Source: Micromonospora trifolii
GTDB lineage: Bacteria > Actinomycetota > Actinomycetes > Mycobacteriales > Micromonosporaceae
Direction: 5' to 3'
Length of the DNA stretch: 64,000 nt
NCBI RefSeq assembly: GCF_022229005.1
Contig: NZ_JAKKFD010000039.1
Location: forward strand, 1-64,000
Positions within the stretch are counted from its first letter, which is position 1, and the number at the start of each line of letters is the position of its first letter. The position numbers and the translations under genes were made by a program. This document shows, piece by piece, positions 42,241-51,208 of the stretch. The notes under the pieces are model-generated. The model was not told the origin of the DNA. It saw only the letters and a program-made list of their open reading frames with translations, and made no database searches.

Positions 42241-43893
42241 ATGGGTGACCGTTGGTATTCCGAAGCCGTCGTCTACTGCCTCGACATCGACACGTACGCC
42301 GACTCGGACGGCGACGGGGTCGGTGACATCCGTGGGCTGATCGGGAGGCTGGACTACCTGGCCCGGCTCGGGGTGACCTGCCTGTGGCTGCACCCGATCC
42401 ACCCGTCGCCCAACCGCGACGACGGCTACGACGCCACCGACTTCTACAACGTGGACCCGCGCTTCGGCACGCTGGGCGACTTCGCCGAGCTGCTGCACCA
42501 GGCGCAGAACCGGGGCATCCGCGTGATCATCGACCTGGTGGTCAACCACACCTCCGACGAGCACCCGTGGTTCCAGTCCGCCCGTTCCTCGCCGGACTCG
42601 CCCTACCGGGACTGGTACGTCTGGTCCGACACCGAACCGGACGACCGGCACCAGGGCATGGTCTTCCCCGGCGAGCAGGACGAGACCTGGAGCTACGACC
42701 GGACCGCCAAGGCGTGGTTCTACCACCGGTTCTACAAGTTCCAGCCGGACCTCAACTTCGCCAACCCGCAGGTCCGGGACGAGATCAAGAAGATCATGTC
42801 GTTCTGGCTCCAGCTCGGCGTCTCTGGCTTCCGGATGGACGCGGTGCCGTTCATCATCGAGCTGACCGAACCGGGCAACCCGAACTCCCCGAAGGACTTC
42901 GAGTTCCTCACCGAGATGCGCCAGCACGTCCAGTGGCGCCGCGGCGACGCCGTCCTGCTGGCCGAGGCGAACGTCGAACCGGACCAACTGCCGACGTTCT
43001 TCGGCGACGCCAGTGGCTCGGGCAACCGGATCCACATGCTCTTCGACTTCATGCTCAACGGGCGACTCATGCTCTCCCTGGCCCGGCAGGACCCGGAGCA
43101 GTTGATCGACGCGTTGCACGACACCCCGAAGCTGCCGGTTGGCGGGCAGTGGGCCACCTTCCTGCGCAACCACGACGAGATCGACCTGTCCCGGCTGACG
43201 ACCGAACAGCGCAACCAGGTGTACGAGCAGTTCGGCCCGGACGAGAACATGCGCATCTACGACCGGGGCATCCGTCGCCGGCTCGCCCCGATGCTCGGCA
43301 ACGACCGGCGGCGCATCGAGCTGGCGTACGCCCTCCAGTTCTCCATGCGCGGCACGCCGGTGCTGCGTTACGGCGAGGAGATCGGGATGGGCGAGGACCT
43401 GTCACTGCGCGGTCGGGACGCGATCCGTACCCCGATGCAGTGGTCGTACCAGCCGAACTCCGGCTTCTCCACGGCGGACCCGGAGAAGCTGATCCGCCCG
43501 GTCATCGACAAGGGTGAGTTCGGCTACCAGACGGTGAACGTCACCGCCCAGCGGGGCGACCCGAAGTCGCTGCTCGCCTGGTTCGAGCGCATGATCCGTA
43601 CGCTGCGGGAGGCGCCGGAGATCGGCTCCGGCTCGACCAGCCACATCGACGTGCCGGTGCCGCCCGGCGTGCTGACGCACCGGGCGGACGGGCCGACCGG
43701 GACGATGGTCTTCGTGCACAACCTGGGCACCGACGACGTCGAGGTGGACCTCAGCAGCCTCGAACCGGAGGCCGACCTGCCGATCGACGTACTCGCCGAC
43801 CGTGGCTACGGAGAGCTGGGCAAGCTCGGGGCGGTGAAGGTCTCCGGCTACGGATACCGGTGGATTCGCCTATGCCGGGGGTCGGCCTGTTGA
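42241..43893 (+). CDS. GH13 alpha-amylase family enzyme, trehalose-synthase-like
   Basis: A 550-residue GH13 enzyme. The (beta/alpha)8 barrel blocks are DLVVNHTSDEHPWF, GFRMDAVPFIIE with the nucleophile Asp, LLAEANVEPDQ with the acid/base Glu, and FLRNHDEIDLSRL with the third Asp. It looks most like the trehalose synthase branch (GH13_16), but whether it isomerises maltose or hydrolyses glucans is unclear. No signal peptide, so cytoplasmic. ATG 42241 is preferred; GTG at 42214 and ATG 42229 are also upstream. It is divergent from the DUF1349 gene. Confidence 0.88.
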   Translation: MGDRWYSEAVVYCLDIDTYADSDGDGVGDIRGLIGRLDYLARLGVTCLWLHPIHPSPNRDDGYDATDFYNVDPRFGTLGDFAELLHQAQNRGIRVIIDLVVNHTSDEHPWFQSARSSPDSPYRDWYVWSDTEPDDRHQGMVFPGEQDETWSYDRTAKAWFYHRFYKFQPDLNFANPQVRDEIKKIMSFWLQLGVSGFRMDAVPFIIELTEPGNPNSPKDFEFLTEMRQHVQWRRGDAVLLAEANVEPDQLPTFFGDASGSGNRIHMLFDFMLNGRLMLSLARQDPEQLIDALHDTPKLPVGGQWATFLRNHDEIDLSRLTTEQRNQVYEQFGPDENMRIYDRGIRRRLAPMLGNDRRRIELAYALQFSMRGTPVLRYGEEIGMGEDLSLRGRDAIRTPMQWSYQPNSGFSTADPEKLIRPVIDKGEFGYQTVNVTAQRGDPKSLLAWFERMIRTLREAPEIGSGSTSHIDVPVPPGVLTHRADGPTGTMVFVHNLGTDDVEVDLSSLEPEADLPIDVLADRGYGELGKLGAVKVSGYGYRWIRLCRGSAC

Positions 43894-43936
43894 GGTTAAG
43901 CTCCTCCGATCGACCCCAAGTTACCGGGAGGTAATC

Positions 43937-44695
43937 ATGTCGGAGGAGTCCCGCGTCGCCATCGTCACCGGAGCCGCACGTGGCATCGGCGCGGCCACCG
44001 CCCGACGGCTGGCCGCCGACGGAATGGCAGTCGCCGTGGTCGACATCGAGGAGGCGGCCACCAAGGAGACGGTGGACGCCATCGCTGGCGCTGGTGGCCG
44101 GGCGCTCGGGGTGGGCGCCGACGTGTCCGACCGGGACCAGGTCGAGGCGGCGGTGAGCCGGATCGCCGGAGAGCTGGGCGCGCCGACCGTGCTGGTCAAC
44201 AACGCCGGTGTGCTCCGCGACAACCTGCTGTTCAAGATGACCAACGCCGACTGGGACACGGTGATGGGCGTGCACCTGCGCGGCGCGTTCCTGTTCAGCC
44301 AGGCCGCCCAGAAGCACATGGTGGACCGGAAGTGGGGGCGGATCGTCAACCTCTCCAGCACCTCGGCGCTGGGCAATCGGGGCCAGGCGAACTACGCCGC
44401 CGCCAAGGCCGGTCTCCAGGGCTTCACCAAGACGCTCGCCATCGAGCTGGGGCCGTTCGGGGTGACAGTGAACGCTGTCGCACCCGGCTTCATCGTCACC
44501 GACATGACGGCGGCCACCGCCGCCCGCATGAAGGTCGACTTCGACGACTTCCAGAAGCACGCCGCCGCCGAGATCCCGGTCCGTCGCCCGGGCCGGCCGG
44601 AGGACGTCGCGCACACCATCTCGTTCCTGGCGAGCGAGGGCGCCGGCTTCGTCTCCGGTCAGGTCATCTATGTCGCGGGCGGCCCGCGGGACTGA
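43937..44695 (+). CDS. fabG: short-chain dehydrogenase/reductase, FabG-like
   Basis: A 252-residue SDR. The NAD(P)-binding TGAARGIG, NNAG and the catalytic tetrad Asn-Ser-Tyr-Lys (LSSTSALGNRGQANYAAAKAG) are all present. FabG reduces 3-oxoacyl-ACP to 3-hydroxyacyl-ACP; many actinobacteria have several copies with varied substrates, so this could serve another ketone. ATG follows a clear GGGAGGTAATC Shine-Dalgarno. A strong hairpin terminates it. It stands alone between the GH13 gene and two convergent membrane genes. Confidence 0.88.
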   Translation: MSEESRVAIVTGAARGIGAATARRLAADGMAVAVVDIEEAATKETVDAIAGAGGRALGVGADVSDRDQVEAAVSRIAGELGAPTVLVNNAGVLRDNLLFKMTNADWDTVMGVHLRGAFLFSQAAQKHMVDRKWGRIVNLSSTSALGNRGQANYAAAKAGLQGFTKTLAIELGPFGVTVNAVAPGFIVTDMTAATAARMKVDFDDFQKHAAAEIPVRRPGRPEDVAHTISFLASEGAGFVSGQVIYVAGGPRD

Positions 44696-44706
44696 CAGGT
44701 ACCGCA

Positions 44707-44746
44707 CGACGAGGGCGCTCCGGCAGGCGAGCCGGCGCCCTCGTCG
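44707..44746. terminator. hairpin terminator after fabG-like gene
   Basis: cgacgagggcgc (44707-44718) and gcgccctcgtcg (44735-44746) form a perfect 12-base-pair stem beginning 12 bases after the stop. It lies before the end of the next, opposite-strand gene, so it may stop both. Confidence 0.75.
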
Positions 44747-44797
44747 CCGGGTCTCGTCGCCGGGTCCTTTCGCCGGTCAGGCGGAGCGTGCGTTGGA

Positions 44798-45214
44798 TCA
44801 GGCGGGTGCCTGGCGGGTGCGCCAGAGCCAGATCAGGCCGAGCACCGGCAGTACCAGCGGGATGTAGCCGTACCCACTGCCGAACTGCGACCAGACCGTC
44901 TCGTCCGGGAAGAGGTCCTTGTCGACCAGGCTCAGGATGCCGACCGCGACGACCCCGACCAGCTCCACCGAGCAGCACGCCAGCGCGACCCGACGGCCGG
45001 TGTGCCCGGCGCGGGCCAACCCCACCGCCGCCACGATGTAGATGAGCGCGGCCACCCCGGACAGCAGGTACGCCACCGGCGCCTCGTCGAACTTGGTGGC
45101 GATCTGCAACCCCGCCCGACTCGTCGCCGCGATCGCGAAGAGCAGGTAGACAGCGATCAGCAGCCGACCGGGGCCGGAGTTCGTGCGCTGCCGAGCCGGT
45201 CCTGTCTCAACCAC
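44798..45214 (-). CDS. small four-segment membrane protein
   Basis: A 138-residue conserved actinobacterial-type integral membrane protein with four hydrophobic segments (LLIAVYLLFAIAATSRAG, AYLLSGVAALIYIVAAVGLA, VALACCSVELVGVVAVGIL, YIPLVLPVLGLIWLW). Function unknown. The GTG start overlaps the upstream membrane protein gene by 8 bases and has GGAGGTGC before it, so the two are co-translated. Confidence 0.7.
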   Translation of the reverse strand: MVETGPARQRTNSGPGRLLIAVYLLFAIAATSRAGLQIATKFDEAPVAYLLSGVAALIYIVAAVGLARAGHTGRRVALACCSVELVGVVAVGILSLVDKDLFPDETVWSQFGSGYGYIPLVLPVLGLIWLWRTRQAPA

Positions 45215-45608
45215 CGAGCACCTCCCAGGTCTGTTGCAACCGGACCACCACCACCGGGGCCACCAGGCAGACCGCGCACACGATCGCCGAACCCCAGCGG
45301 GTCGGTTCCATCCGGGCCAGCACCCAGGCCAGCGGCGGCAGGCACACCAGCGTGACCAGATAGCCGAAGAAGGCGCCGGGCTCGCCGGGCCGATCCCCGC
45401 CGCCGACCGCGACGAGCGCCAGCACGCTCAACACCAACAACGCCACTTCGAGTACGGCCAGACCGACGAACTGCACCCGGTCCGGCGGCCGGTGGCGTAC
45501 CGCCGCCACCAGCGCCCACACCGCCACGAGCAGCGACAGCACGATGGGCACAGTCGCGACGATCCCGTCCACCGGCGAATCGGCGCCCACGCTGGTCACC
45601 GGCACCAC
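45207..45608 (-). CDS. small four-segment membrane protein, partner of the next gene
   Basis: A 133-residue protein with four hydrophobic segments (GIVATVPIVLSLLVAVWALVA, FVGLAVLEVALLVLSVLALVAV, GYLVTLVCLPPLAWVLA, AIVCAVCLVAPVVVV). It is co-translated with the neighbour, which also has four segments; the pair may form one membrane complex. Unknown function. Start GTG 45608 is chosen over 45605 because of the GAGG about ten bases upstream. The longer upstream frame is not supported. A tacta-tagta palindrome lies 31 bases before the start. Confidence 0.6.
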   Translation of the reverse strand: MVPVTSVGADSPVDGIVATVPIVLSLLVAVWALVAAVRHRPPDRVQFVGLAVLEVALLVLSVLALVAVGGGDRPGEPGAFFGYLVTLVCLPPLAWVLARMEPTRWGSAIVCAVCLVAPVVVVRLQQTWEVLGG

Positions 45609-45638
45609 CCGGTCGTTGCCTCGGTCACCGGCACAGCC

Positions 45639-45655
45639 TACTAACCGTCGTAGTA
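45639..45655. promoter_or_regulatory. weak palindrome upstream of the membrane protein pair
   Basis: tacta and tagta flank seven bases in tactaaccgtcgtagta. It has the short TACT/AGTA arms of BlaI/MecI-type operators, but the centre is not symmetric and no such regulator is encoded nearby. Confidence 0.25.
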
Positions 45656-45727
45656 AAGGGGTGCCCTGCCTCTCCGCGTGTGACGCCCACCCGTCGCCAG
45701 GTCCGCGGGTCCCTGTCCCTACAGGCG

Positions 45728-46090
45728 TCAGTCGTTCGCCTGCAGCCAGTAGACGGAGACGGCAAGGAGCGGATCCGGCCCGTCGTTGCGAATCTGGTGC
45801 GGCACCCCGCTGTCGAACGCCACGACATCTCCGGCCCGCAGGACGCCCGTCTGGTCGGCGAACGTCACGGTTCCGGTCCCGGCCACGATGATCCACATTT
45901 CACGGGACCGGTGGACGTCCAGATCGTTGGCCGTGTTCGGGGGCACCGACCAGCGAGCAACCTCGAACGGGGCGGGCACCGTCGACGGAAACGGCAGCAG
46001 CGCGCGGTGCACGGGGCCGCCCTCGGTGAAGTCGTACCAGTGGTCGAACGTCACGACACCACTTGTCGTCGCTGGACTCGTGCTCGGCAT
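45728..46090 (-). CDS. cupin domain protein
   Basis: A 120-residue single-cupin protein: the two motifs read as NDLDVHRSREMWIIVAGTGTVTFADQTGVLRAGDVVAFDSGVPHQIRNDG, with His residues that could bind metal. The frame is open upstream, but MPSTSP at 46090 is the likeliest start; there is no strong Shine-Dalgarno. It may be a sugar epimerase-like or regulatory sensor protein. It is divergent from the Gfo/Idh/MocA gene. Confidence 0.75.
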   Translation of the reverse strand: MPSTSPATTSGVVTFDHWYDFTEGGPVHRALLPFPSTVPAPFEVARWSVPPNTANDLDVHRSREMWIIVAGTGTVTFADQTGVLRAGDVVAFDSGVPHQIRNDGPDPLLAVSVYWLQAND

Positions 46091-46275
46091 GTCGTCGAGA
46101 CTGCCCCGCCGTACCGGGGGTGTCTGGCGGCATTCGGACCTGACGTTCCCGAGAGCGGAAACGGCGGTGGGCTGCTTCGATTGGTCGAACCCGCCGCCGT
46201 CATGACCGCCGGGGCGACTAGCGTGGATCACGTCCGTGGCGTTGCCGCGGTGCGGGGAAAACAGCGGAGGTACAC

Positions 46276-47178
46276 GTGCTGCGGTTCGGCTTGTTCGGCA
46301 CCGGTCACTGGGCAATCGAGACACACGGGAAAGCCCTGCACGCACATCCTGACGCCGAGTTGGTCGGGGTGTGGGGCCGCAACCCGGAGCGAGCGTCAGC
46401 GCTGGCCGAGCGGTACGGGGTGCCCGCCTACGCCGACGTCGACGCGCTGATCGAGCAGTGCGAGGCGATCGCCGTCGCGCTGCCGCCGGACATCCAGGCC
46501 GACATCGCGGTCCGGGCGGCCCGCGCCGGTCGGCACCTGCTGCTGGACAAGCCGCTGGCGCTCAACGTGGCCGACGCCGACCGGGTCGTGGCCGCCGCCG
46601 AGGAGTCCGGGGTCGCCTCGGTCGTCTTCTTCACCCAGCGGTTCCAGCCGAACGTGACAGCGTTCCTCGCCGCCACCGCCGCCGCCGGGGGCTGGCAGCA
46701 CGGTCGGACCACAGCGTTCGCCTCGATCTTCCAGGATGGCAGCCCGTACGGCGGCTCGTTGTGGCGCCGGGAGCACGGGGCGCTCTGGGACATCGCCCCG
46801 CACGCCCTCTCGATCCTCCTGCCGGTGCTGGGTCGGGTGACCCAGGTGGCGGCGATGGACGGGCCGAGCGGGATGGTGCATCTGCTGCTCACCCACGAGG
46901 GCGGCGCCACGAGCAGCGCCTCGCTCTCCCTGGATGCCCCGACCGAGTCGATGGCCCGGGAGTTCGTGTTCTACGGCGAGAACGGCATCGAGGAGGTCCC
47001 GTTCGGCGAGAACGACGCCGCCACCGCGTTCGGCGTCGCCATCGACCAGCTCGTCGAGCAGGTCCAGGCCGGCACGCGGGACCACCGCTGCGACGTCCGC
47101 TTCGGCCGCGAGGTCGTCGCCATCCTCGCCGCCGCCGAAACCGCACGAGCAGAAGCCCGCACAATCCCCCTCCCGTAA
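46276..47178 (+). CDS. Gfo/Idh/MocA family oxidoreductase
   Basis: A 300-residue NAD(P)-dependent sugar or inositol dehydrogenase-type protein: GLFGTGHWAIETHGKAL (Rossmann), ALPPDIQADIAVRAARAGRHLLLDKPLALN, in which DKP holds the catalytic Lys, and a C-terminal alpha/beta domain (WDIAPHALSILLPVLG). Substrate unknown. GTG start with GGAGGT eight bases before. Shares a divergent promoter region with the cupin gene, so both may act on one sugar. Followed by a G-quadruplex-capable C tract and inverted repeat copy 2. Confidence 0.88.
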   Translation: MLRFGLFGTGHWAIETHGKALHAHPDAELVGVWGRNPERASALAERYGVPAYADVDALIEQCEAIAVALPPDIQADIAVRAARAGRHLLLDKPLALNVADADRVVAAAEESGVASVVFFTQRFQPNVTAFLAATAAAGGWQHGRTTAFASIFQDGSPYGGSLWRREHGALWDIAPHALSILLPVLGRVTQVAAMDGPSGMVHLLLTHEGGATSSASLSLDAPTESMAREFVFYGENGIEEVPFGENDAATAFGVAIDQLVEQVQAGTRDHRCDVRFGREVVAILAAAETARAEARTIPLP

Positions 47179-47194
47179 CCCCACCCACCCCCCC
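47166..47194 (-). other. G-quadruplex-capable tract on the minus strand
   Basis: C runs at 47166-47170, 47172-47174, 47179-47182, 47184-47186 and 47188-47194 begin inside the last codons of the oxidoreductase gene. They lie 10 bases before inverted repeat copy 2. Confidence 0.5.
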
Positions 47195-47203
47195 TCGTAC
47201 CTG

Positions 47204-47266
47204 CGGTGATCATGAAGTTAGCGGCGCGACACGCCGTGCCGGACGGCAACAACTTCATGATCACCG
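47204..47266. repeat. GATCATG-type inverted repeat, copy 2
   Basis: cggtgatcatgaagtt (47204-47219) and aacttcatgatcaccg (47251-47266) are perfect 16-base arms around a 31-base loop, the same loop length as copy 1. It lies in the convergent gap between the oxidoreductase and DUF2795 genes. Confidence 0.8.
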
Positions 47267-47289
47267 AGGCCACAAGGAAGTGATCGGGT

Positions 47290-47481
47290 TTAGGTGGGGG
47301 TGGTCAGGGCGGCGTTCAGTTCGTCGGGGGAGTTGAACTGGTCGGGTGGTAGGGCCTGGAGCATCTGGAGCATGGCCGTGCTGGCCCCGTTCTCCTGACC
47401 CCAGCGGATCAGGTCCTCCCGCGAGACCGGGTAGTCGAGCCCGGCCAGGTACTCCTGCAACTGGACGCCGGTGACGGTCAT
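47290..47481 (-). CDS. DUF2795 small protein
   Basis: A 63-residue protein, MTVTGVQLQEYLAGLDYPVSREDLIRWGQENGASTAML, typical of DUF2795. It is predicted helical and soluble. Function is unknown. A -10-like TAGCCG ends 7 bases before the ATG and there is no Shine-Dalgarno, so it may be leaderless. Its gene end is next to inverted repeat copy 2. Confidence 0.8.
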   Translation of the reverse strand: MTVTGVQLQEYLAGLDYPVSREDLIRWGQENGASTAMLQMLQALPPDQFNSPDELNAALTTPT

Positions 47482-47609
47482 GTCGGCCGGCTACCCGCTC
47501 GCGGTGGTCGTACACCGGCTGGGTTGGGGCCCACGACGGCCCGGCGGCCGGCGTGTCGGCCCGCGACGCGCGGACGGTTTGCCGCAGCGGCGGCCGGGTA
47601 GCCGCTGGC

Positions 47610-48866
47610 ATGCTGGTTCAGCGGCTCGGCGCGCCGAGCGATTTCGACCCCCTGCTGGAGCGCGTCCGGAACGCCAGGGTGGTGATGATCGGTGAGTCCA
47701 CCCACGGCAGTTACGACTACTACCGGTTGCGCGAGCAGCTCACCCGCCGGTTGATCGCGGAGTGCGGTTTCTCCTTCGTCGCTGTGGAGGGTGACTGGCC
47801 CGACTGCGATCGGGTGCACCGTTCGGTGACGGCCGCGCCGGGCGGCGCGCTCGAACCGCAGCTCGCACTCGAGGCGTTTGAGCGATGGCCGACCTGGATG
47901 TGGGCCAATGCCGAGGTGGCCCGGTTCGCGAGCTGGCTGCGGGCCTGGAACGTGGAGCGGCCGGAGGAGCAACGGGCCGGGTTCCACGGGCTCGACGTGT
48001 ACAGCCTCTGGGAGTCGATGCAGGCGATCTTCGACTACCTGGGGGAGGAGGACCCGAAGTCGCTGGAGGCGGCGCAGGACGCGTACCGGTGCTTCGAGCC
48101 GTACGGCAAGAGGGTCGAGGAGTACGGCGCGGCCAGCCGGTTCGTCTCCGCCCGCTGCGAGGAGGAGGTCGTCCGGTTGCTCGCCCGGACCCGCGAGCAC
48201 GCCCTCTCCGACGGCCCGGACCGCTTCTCGGCCTGGCAGAACGCGGAGGTGGTGGCCGGCGCCGAGCGGTACTACCGGGCGATGGTGGCCGGCGGGCCGG
48301 ACTCGTGGAACATCCGCGACACCCACATGCAGGACACCCTGGACCGGCTGTTGGACCGGTACGGTCCCGACGCCCGGGGCATCGTCTGGGCGCACAACAC
48401 GCACGTCGGGGATGCGCGGGCCACCGACATGGCCGCCGACGGGATGGTCAACATTGGTCAGTTGGCCCGGGAACGGCACGGTGAGGACGCTGTGGCCCTG
48501 GTCGGCTTCGGCAGCTACCGGGGCACAGTGATCGCCGCACCCCGTTGGGGTTCGCCGCCCGAGGCGATGGTGGTGCCCCCGGCTCGGGAGGGTTCGATCG
48601 AGCGGCGGTTGCACGAGCTGATGCCGGAGCGGGCGGTGCTGATCTTCGGCGGTGACGACCAGCCGGGCTGGGTCACCGAGACAGTGGACCATCGGGCGAT
48701 CGGGGTCGTCTACGACCCGTCGTTCGAGTCCTGGGGCAACTACGTGCCCACCCGGCTCGGCGACCGCTATGACGCCTTCCTCTGGTGCGACGACACCACA
48801 GCACTGCACCCGCTACCGGTGCCGGCGCTCCCCGGCGAGATGGAGACCTACCCGGCGGGTGTCTGA
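47610..48866 (+). CDS. erythromycin esterase family protein
   Basis: A 418-residue EreA/EreB-type hydrolase: GESTHGSYDYYRLREQLTRRLIAE with Glu29 and His32, and VEGDWPDCDRVH. In EreB these Glu and His residues form the macrolide lactone hydrolysing site. Homologues of this length in actinobacteria are widespread, and most have no proved macrolide activity. A GTG at 47553 is in frame, but ATG 47610 follows a -10-like TAGCCG by 6 bases and is favoured. No Shine-Dalgarno is visible. It is followed by inverted repeat copy 3. Confidence 0.82.
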   Translation: MLVQRLGAPSDFDPLLERVRNARVVMIGESTHGSYDYYRLREQLTRRLIAECGFSFVAVEGDWPDCDRVHRSVTAAPGGALEPQLALEAFERWPTWMWANAEVARFASWLRAWNVERPEEQRAGFHGLDVYSLWESMQAIFDYLGEEDPKSLEAAQDAYRCFEPYGKRVEEYGAASRFVSARCEEEVVRLLARTREHALSDGPDRFSAWQNAEVVAGAERYYRAMVAGGPDSWNIRDTHMQDTLDRLLDRYGPDARGIVWAHNTHVGDARATDMAADGMVNIGQLARERHGEDAVALVGFGSYRGTVIAAPRWGSPPEAMVVPPAREGSIERRLHELMPERAVLIFGGDDQPGWVTETVDHRAIGVVYDPSFESWGNYVPTRLGDRYDAFLWCDDTTALHPLPVPALPGEMETYPAGV

Positions 48867-48883
48867 CTGCTGCTTGATCGCAT

Positions 48884-48954
48884 CGATCATGGAGTTGTGG
48901 TGCGTGACGAAGGCCTCTGATCGGGGCACGACGGGCACCACAACTCCATGATCG
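48884..48954. repeat. GATCATG-type inverted repeat, copy 3
   Basis: cgatcatggagttgtggtgc (48884-48903) and its exact complement at 48935-48954 are perfect 20-base arms, the longest of the family here. It lies in the convergent gap between the esterase and MMPL genes and may stop transcription from both. Confidence 0.85.
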
Positions 48955-48970
48955 ACAGGGTGGTGTGGAG

Positions 48971-51208
48971 TTAGACGCGGGTCGGGGTGCGGTCTTCGAG
49001 GTGGGTGCGCAGGCCCTCGCCCTCGATGTCCACGTTGGGCAGGGCGCGGTTGAGCCAGCGGGGCAGCCACCAGGCGCGGTCGCCGAGGAGTGACATCACC
49101 GCCGGGACGATGGTCATCCGGACCACGAACGCGTCGATGGCGACGCCGATCGCGAGCGCGAAGCCCATCGACTTGATCACCGGGTCCTCCAGGAAGACGA
49201 AGCCCCCGAAGACCGAGATCATGATCAGCGCGGCGGCCGTGACCACCCGTGCGCCGTGCCCCATGCCGCTGATGGTGGCCTGTCGGGCGGTCTCACCGTG
49301 CACGAAGTCCTCCCGCATCCGGGACACCAGGAACACCTCGTAGTCCATGGCGAGCCCGAACAGGATGCCGATGAGCAGGATCGGCAGGAAGCTGATCAGC
49401 GGGCCGGGCGTGTCCAGGCCGACGAGGTCGGCGAGGTGTCCCTGCTGGAAGACGGCCACCGTGATGCCGAACGTTGCGGCGACGGTGAGCAGGAAGCCCA
49501 GCGCCGCCTTGATCGGCACCAGCAGCGAGCGGAACACCAGCATCAGCAGCAGCACCGAGAGCCCGACCACCAGCAGCAGGTAGATCGGTAGCGCGTCGGA
49601 GAGCTTCTCGGAGACGTCGATGCCGATGGCGGTGACGCCGGTGAGCAGCACGTCCGCGTCGGGGATCCCGCTCACCGCGCCACGGATGTCGTGCACCAGG
49701 GTCTCGGTGGCCTCGTCGGTCGGGCCGGTCTTCGGCACCACGCCGAGCAGTGCGGTCCGGCCGTCCGGGCTGAGCTGGGGCGGCGCCACCGCGAGGACGT
49801 TCTCGGTGCGCTGGAGCAGGGCGGTGACCTGCGGCACGGCGGCCGAGGTGGCCTGTGGCGTGTCACCGGCGACCACCACCGCGAGCCGGCCGGTGAAGCC
49901 CGCTCCGAAGCCCTCGACGGTCAGGTCGTTCGCCACCCGGGCGGGTGAGCCGACGGCTGCCGTCGCGGCGCCCGGCAGGGCCAGCCGCATGTCCGGCGTG
50001 GGCAGCGCGAGCAACCCCAGGCCGAGCAGGCCGACCAGGATGACAGGTACCCGGAACCGGGTGACCAGTCGCGCCCAGCGGAAGCCGAACCGGTTGCGCT
50101 CCTCGGTCGTGGTCGTGGTCGTCGTCGCGGCCGGCCGGTCGGTGACGTCCGAGTCGTCCTCGTCACCGGTGGTGCCGTCGGTGGCGGTGGCAACGGAGCG
50201 CAGCCGGCGGGGGAGCACCCGGCGACCGGCGAAGCCGAGCAGCGCCGGCTGGAGGGTGATGGCGACCAGCACGGCGACGGTGACAGTGCCGGCGGCGGCG
50301 AGACCCATCACGGTGAGGAACGGGATGTCCACCACGGCGAGCCCGGCCAGGGCGATGACCACCGTGGCGCCGGCGAAGACCACCGCCGAGCCGGCGGTGC
50401 CCACGGCCCGGCCGACCGCCTCCTCCGGGGACAGGCCGTCGAGCAGGTTCTGCCGGTGCCGGGAGGTGATGAAGAGTGAGTAGTCGATGCCGACCGCGAG
50501 ACCGAGCATCAGCGCCAGGATCGGCGCGGTGCTGGTGAGCTGCACGACGCCGCTCAGCGCGAACAGTCCGGCCATGCCGGCGCCCACACCGATCAGCGCA
50601 TTGAGCATCGTCATGCCGGCGGCGACCAGGGAACCGAACGTGATGATCAGGACGATCGCTGCGACCAGCACGCCGAGCGCCTCGGTGGAGCCGATCTCCG
50701 GCTCGCCACCGAGCACCTCACCGCCGGGGGCGACCTGCCAGCCCTGCGCCTTGGCCGCTGCGCCGACCTGCTCGTACGCGGTGCGCTGCTCGTCGGTCAC
50801 GTCGTCGCCGCCGGTGGCGAACTGGACCTGGACCAGCGCGTACCGGCCGTTGGGTGAGACCGCGCCTACCTGGAGCGGGTTGACCGCGCCGACCACGCCG
50901 GGCAGTGTCGACGCCTGCTGGACGAGTTCCTGCACCACGGCCTGACCCTGCGGGGTGGCCAGTTGACCGTCGGCGGGCGCCTTGAGCGCGATGGTGCCGG
51001 TGGCGCCACTGGCCGCGGGGAACTGGTCGGCCAGCAGGTCGAGCGCACGCTGGCTCTCGGTGCCGGGCATGGTGAAGTTGCTCGCCGTCGGGCCGCGCAG
51101 GGTCGCCGCGGCCAGGCCGGCGGCGACGAGTACGACGAGCCAGAGCGCGACGACGAGCCGTCGCCGGCGCAACGCGCCCCGGCCGAGCCGGTAGAGCAGG
51201 GTGGCCAT
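48971..51208 (-). CDS. MMPL family RND transporter
   Basis: A 745-residue membrane transporter. It has the two-fold layout of MMPL proteins: one membrane segment, an external domain, five to six segments, a cytoplasmic charged linker (TTGDEDDSDVTDRPAATTTTTTTEE), then a second segment, external domain and segment cluster. The GIDYSLFITSRHR and AMDYEVFLVSRMRED blocks carry the conserved charged residues of the proton relay. Substrates are lipids or hydrophobic drugs. The start overlaps the TetR stop (TGATG). TetR probably represses it. Confidence 0.9.
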   Translation of the reverse strand: MATLLYRLGRGALRRRRLVVALWLVVLVAAGLAAATLRGPTASNFTMPGTESQRALDLLADQFPAASGATGTIALKAPADGQLATPQGQAVVQELVQQASTLPGVVGAVNPLQVGAVSPNGRYALVQVQFATGGDDVTDEQRTAYEQVGAAAKAQGWQVAPGGEVLGGEPEIGSTEALGVLVAAIVLIITFGSLVAAGMTMLNALIGVGAGMAGLFALSGVVQLTSTAPILALMLGLAVGIDYSLFITSRHRQNLLDGLSPEEAVGRAVGTAGSAVVFAGATVVIALAGLAVVDIPFLTVMGLAAAGTVTVAVLVAITLQPALLGFAGRRVLPRRLRSVATATDGTTGDEDDSDVTDRPAATTTTTTTEERNRFGFRWARLVTRFRVPVILVGLLGLGLLALPTPDMRLALPGAATAAVGSPARVANDLTVEGFGAGFTGRLAVVVAGDTPQATSAAVPQVTALLQRTENVLAVAPPQLSPDGRTALLGVVPKTGPTDEATETLVHDIRGAVSGIPDADVLLTGVTAIGIDVSEKLSDALPIYLLLVVGLSVLLLMLVFRSLLVPIKAALGFLLTVAATFGITVAVFQQGHLADLVGLDTPGPLISFLPILLIGILFGLAMDYEVFLVSRMREDFVHGETARQATISGMGHGARVVTAAALIMISVFGGFVFLEDPVIKSMGFALAIGVAIDAFVVRMTIVPAVMSLLGDRAWWLPRWLNRALPNVDIEGEGLRTHLEDRTPTRV

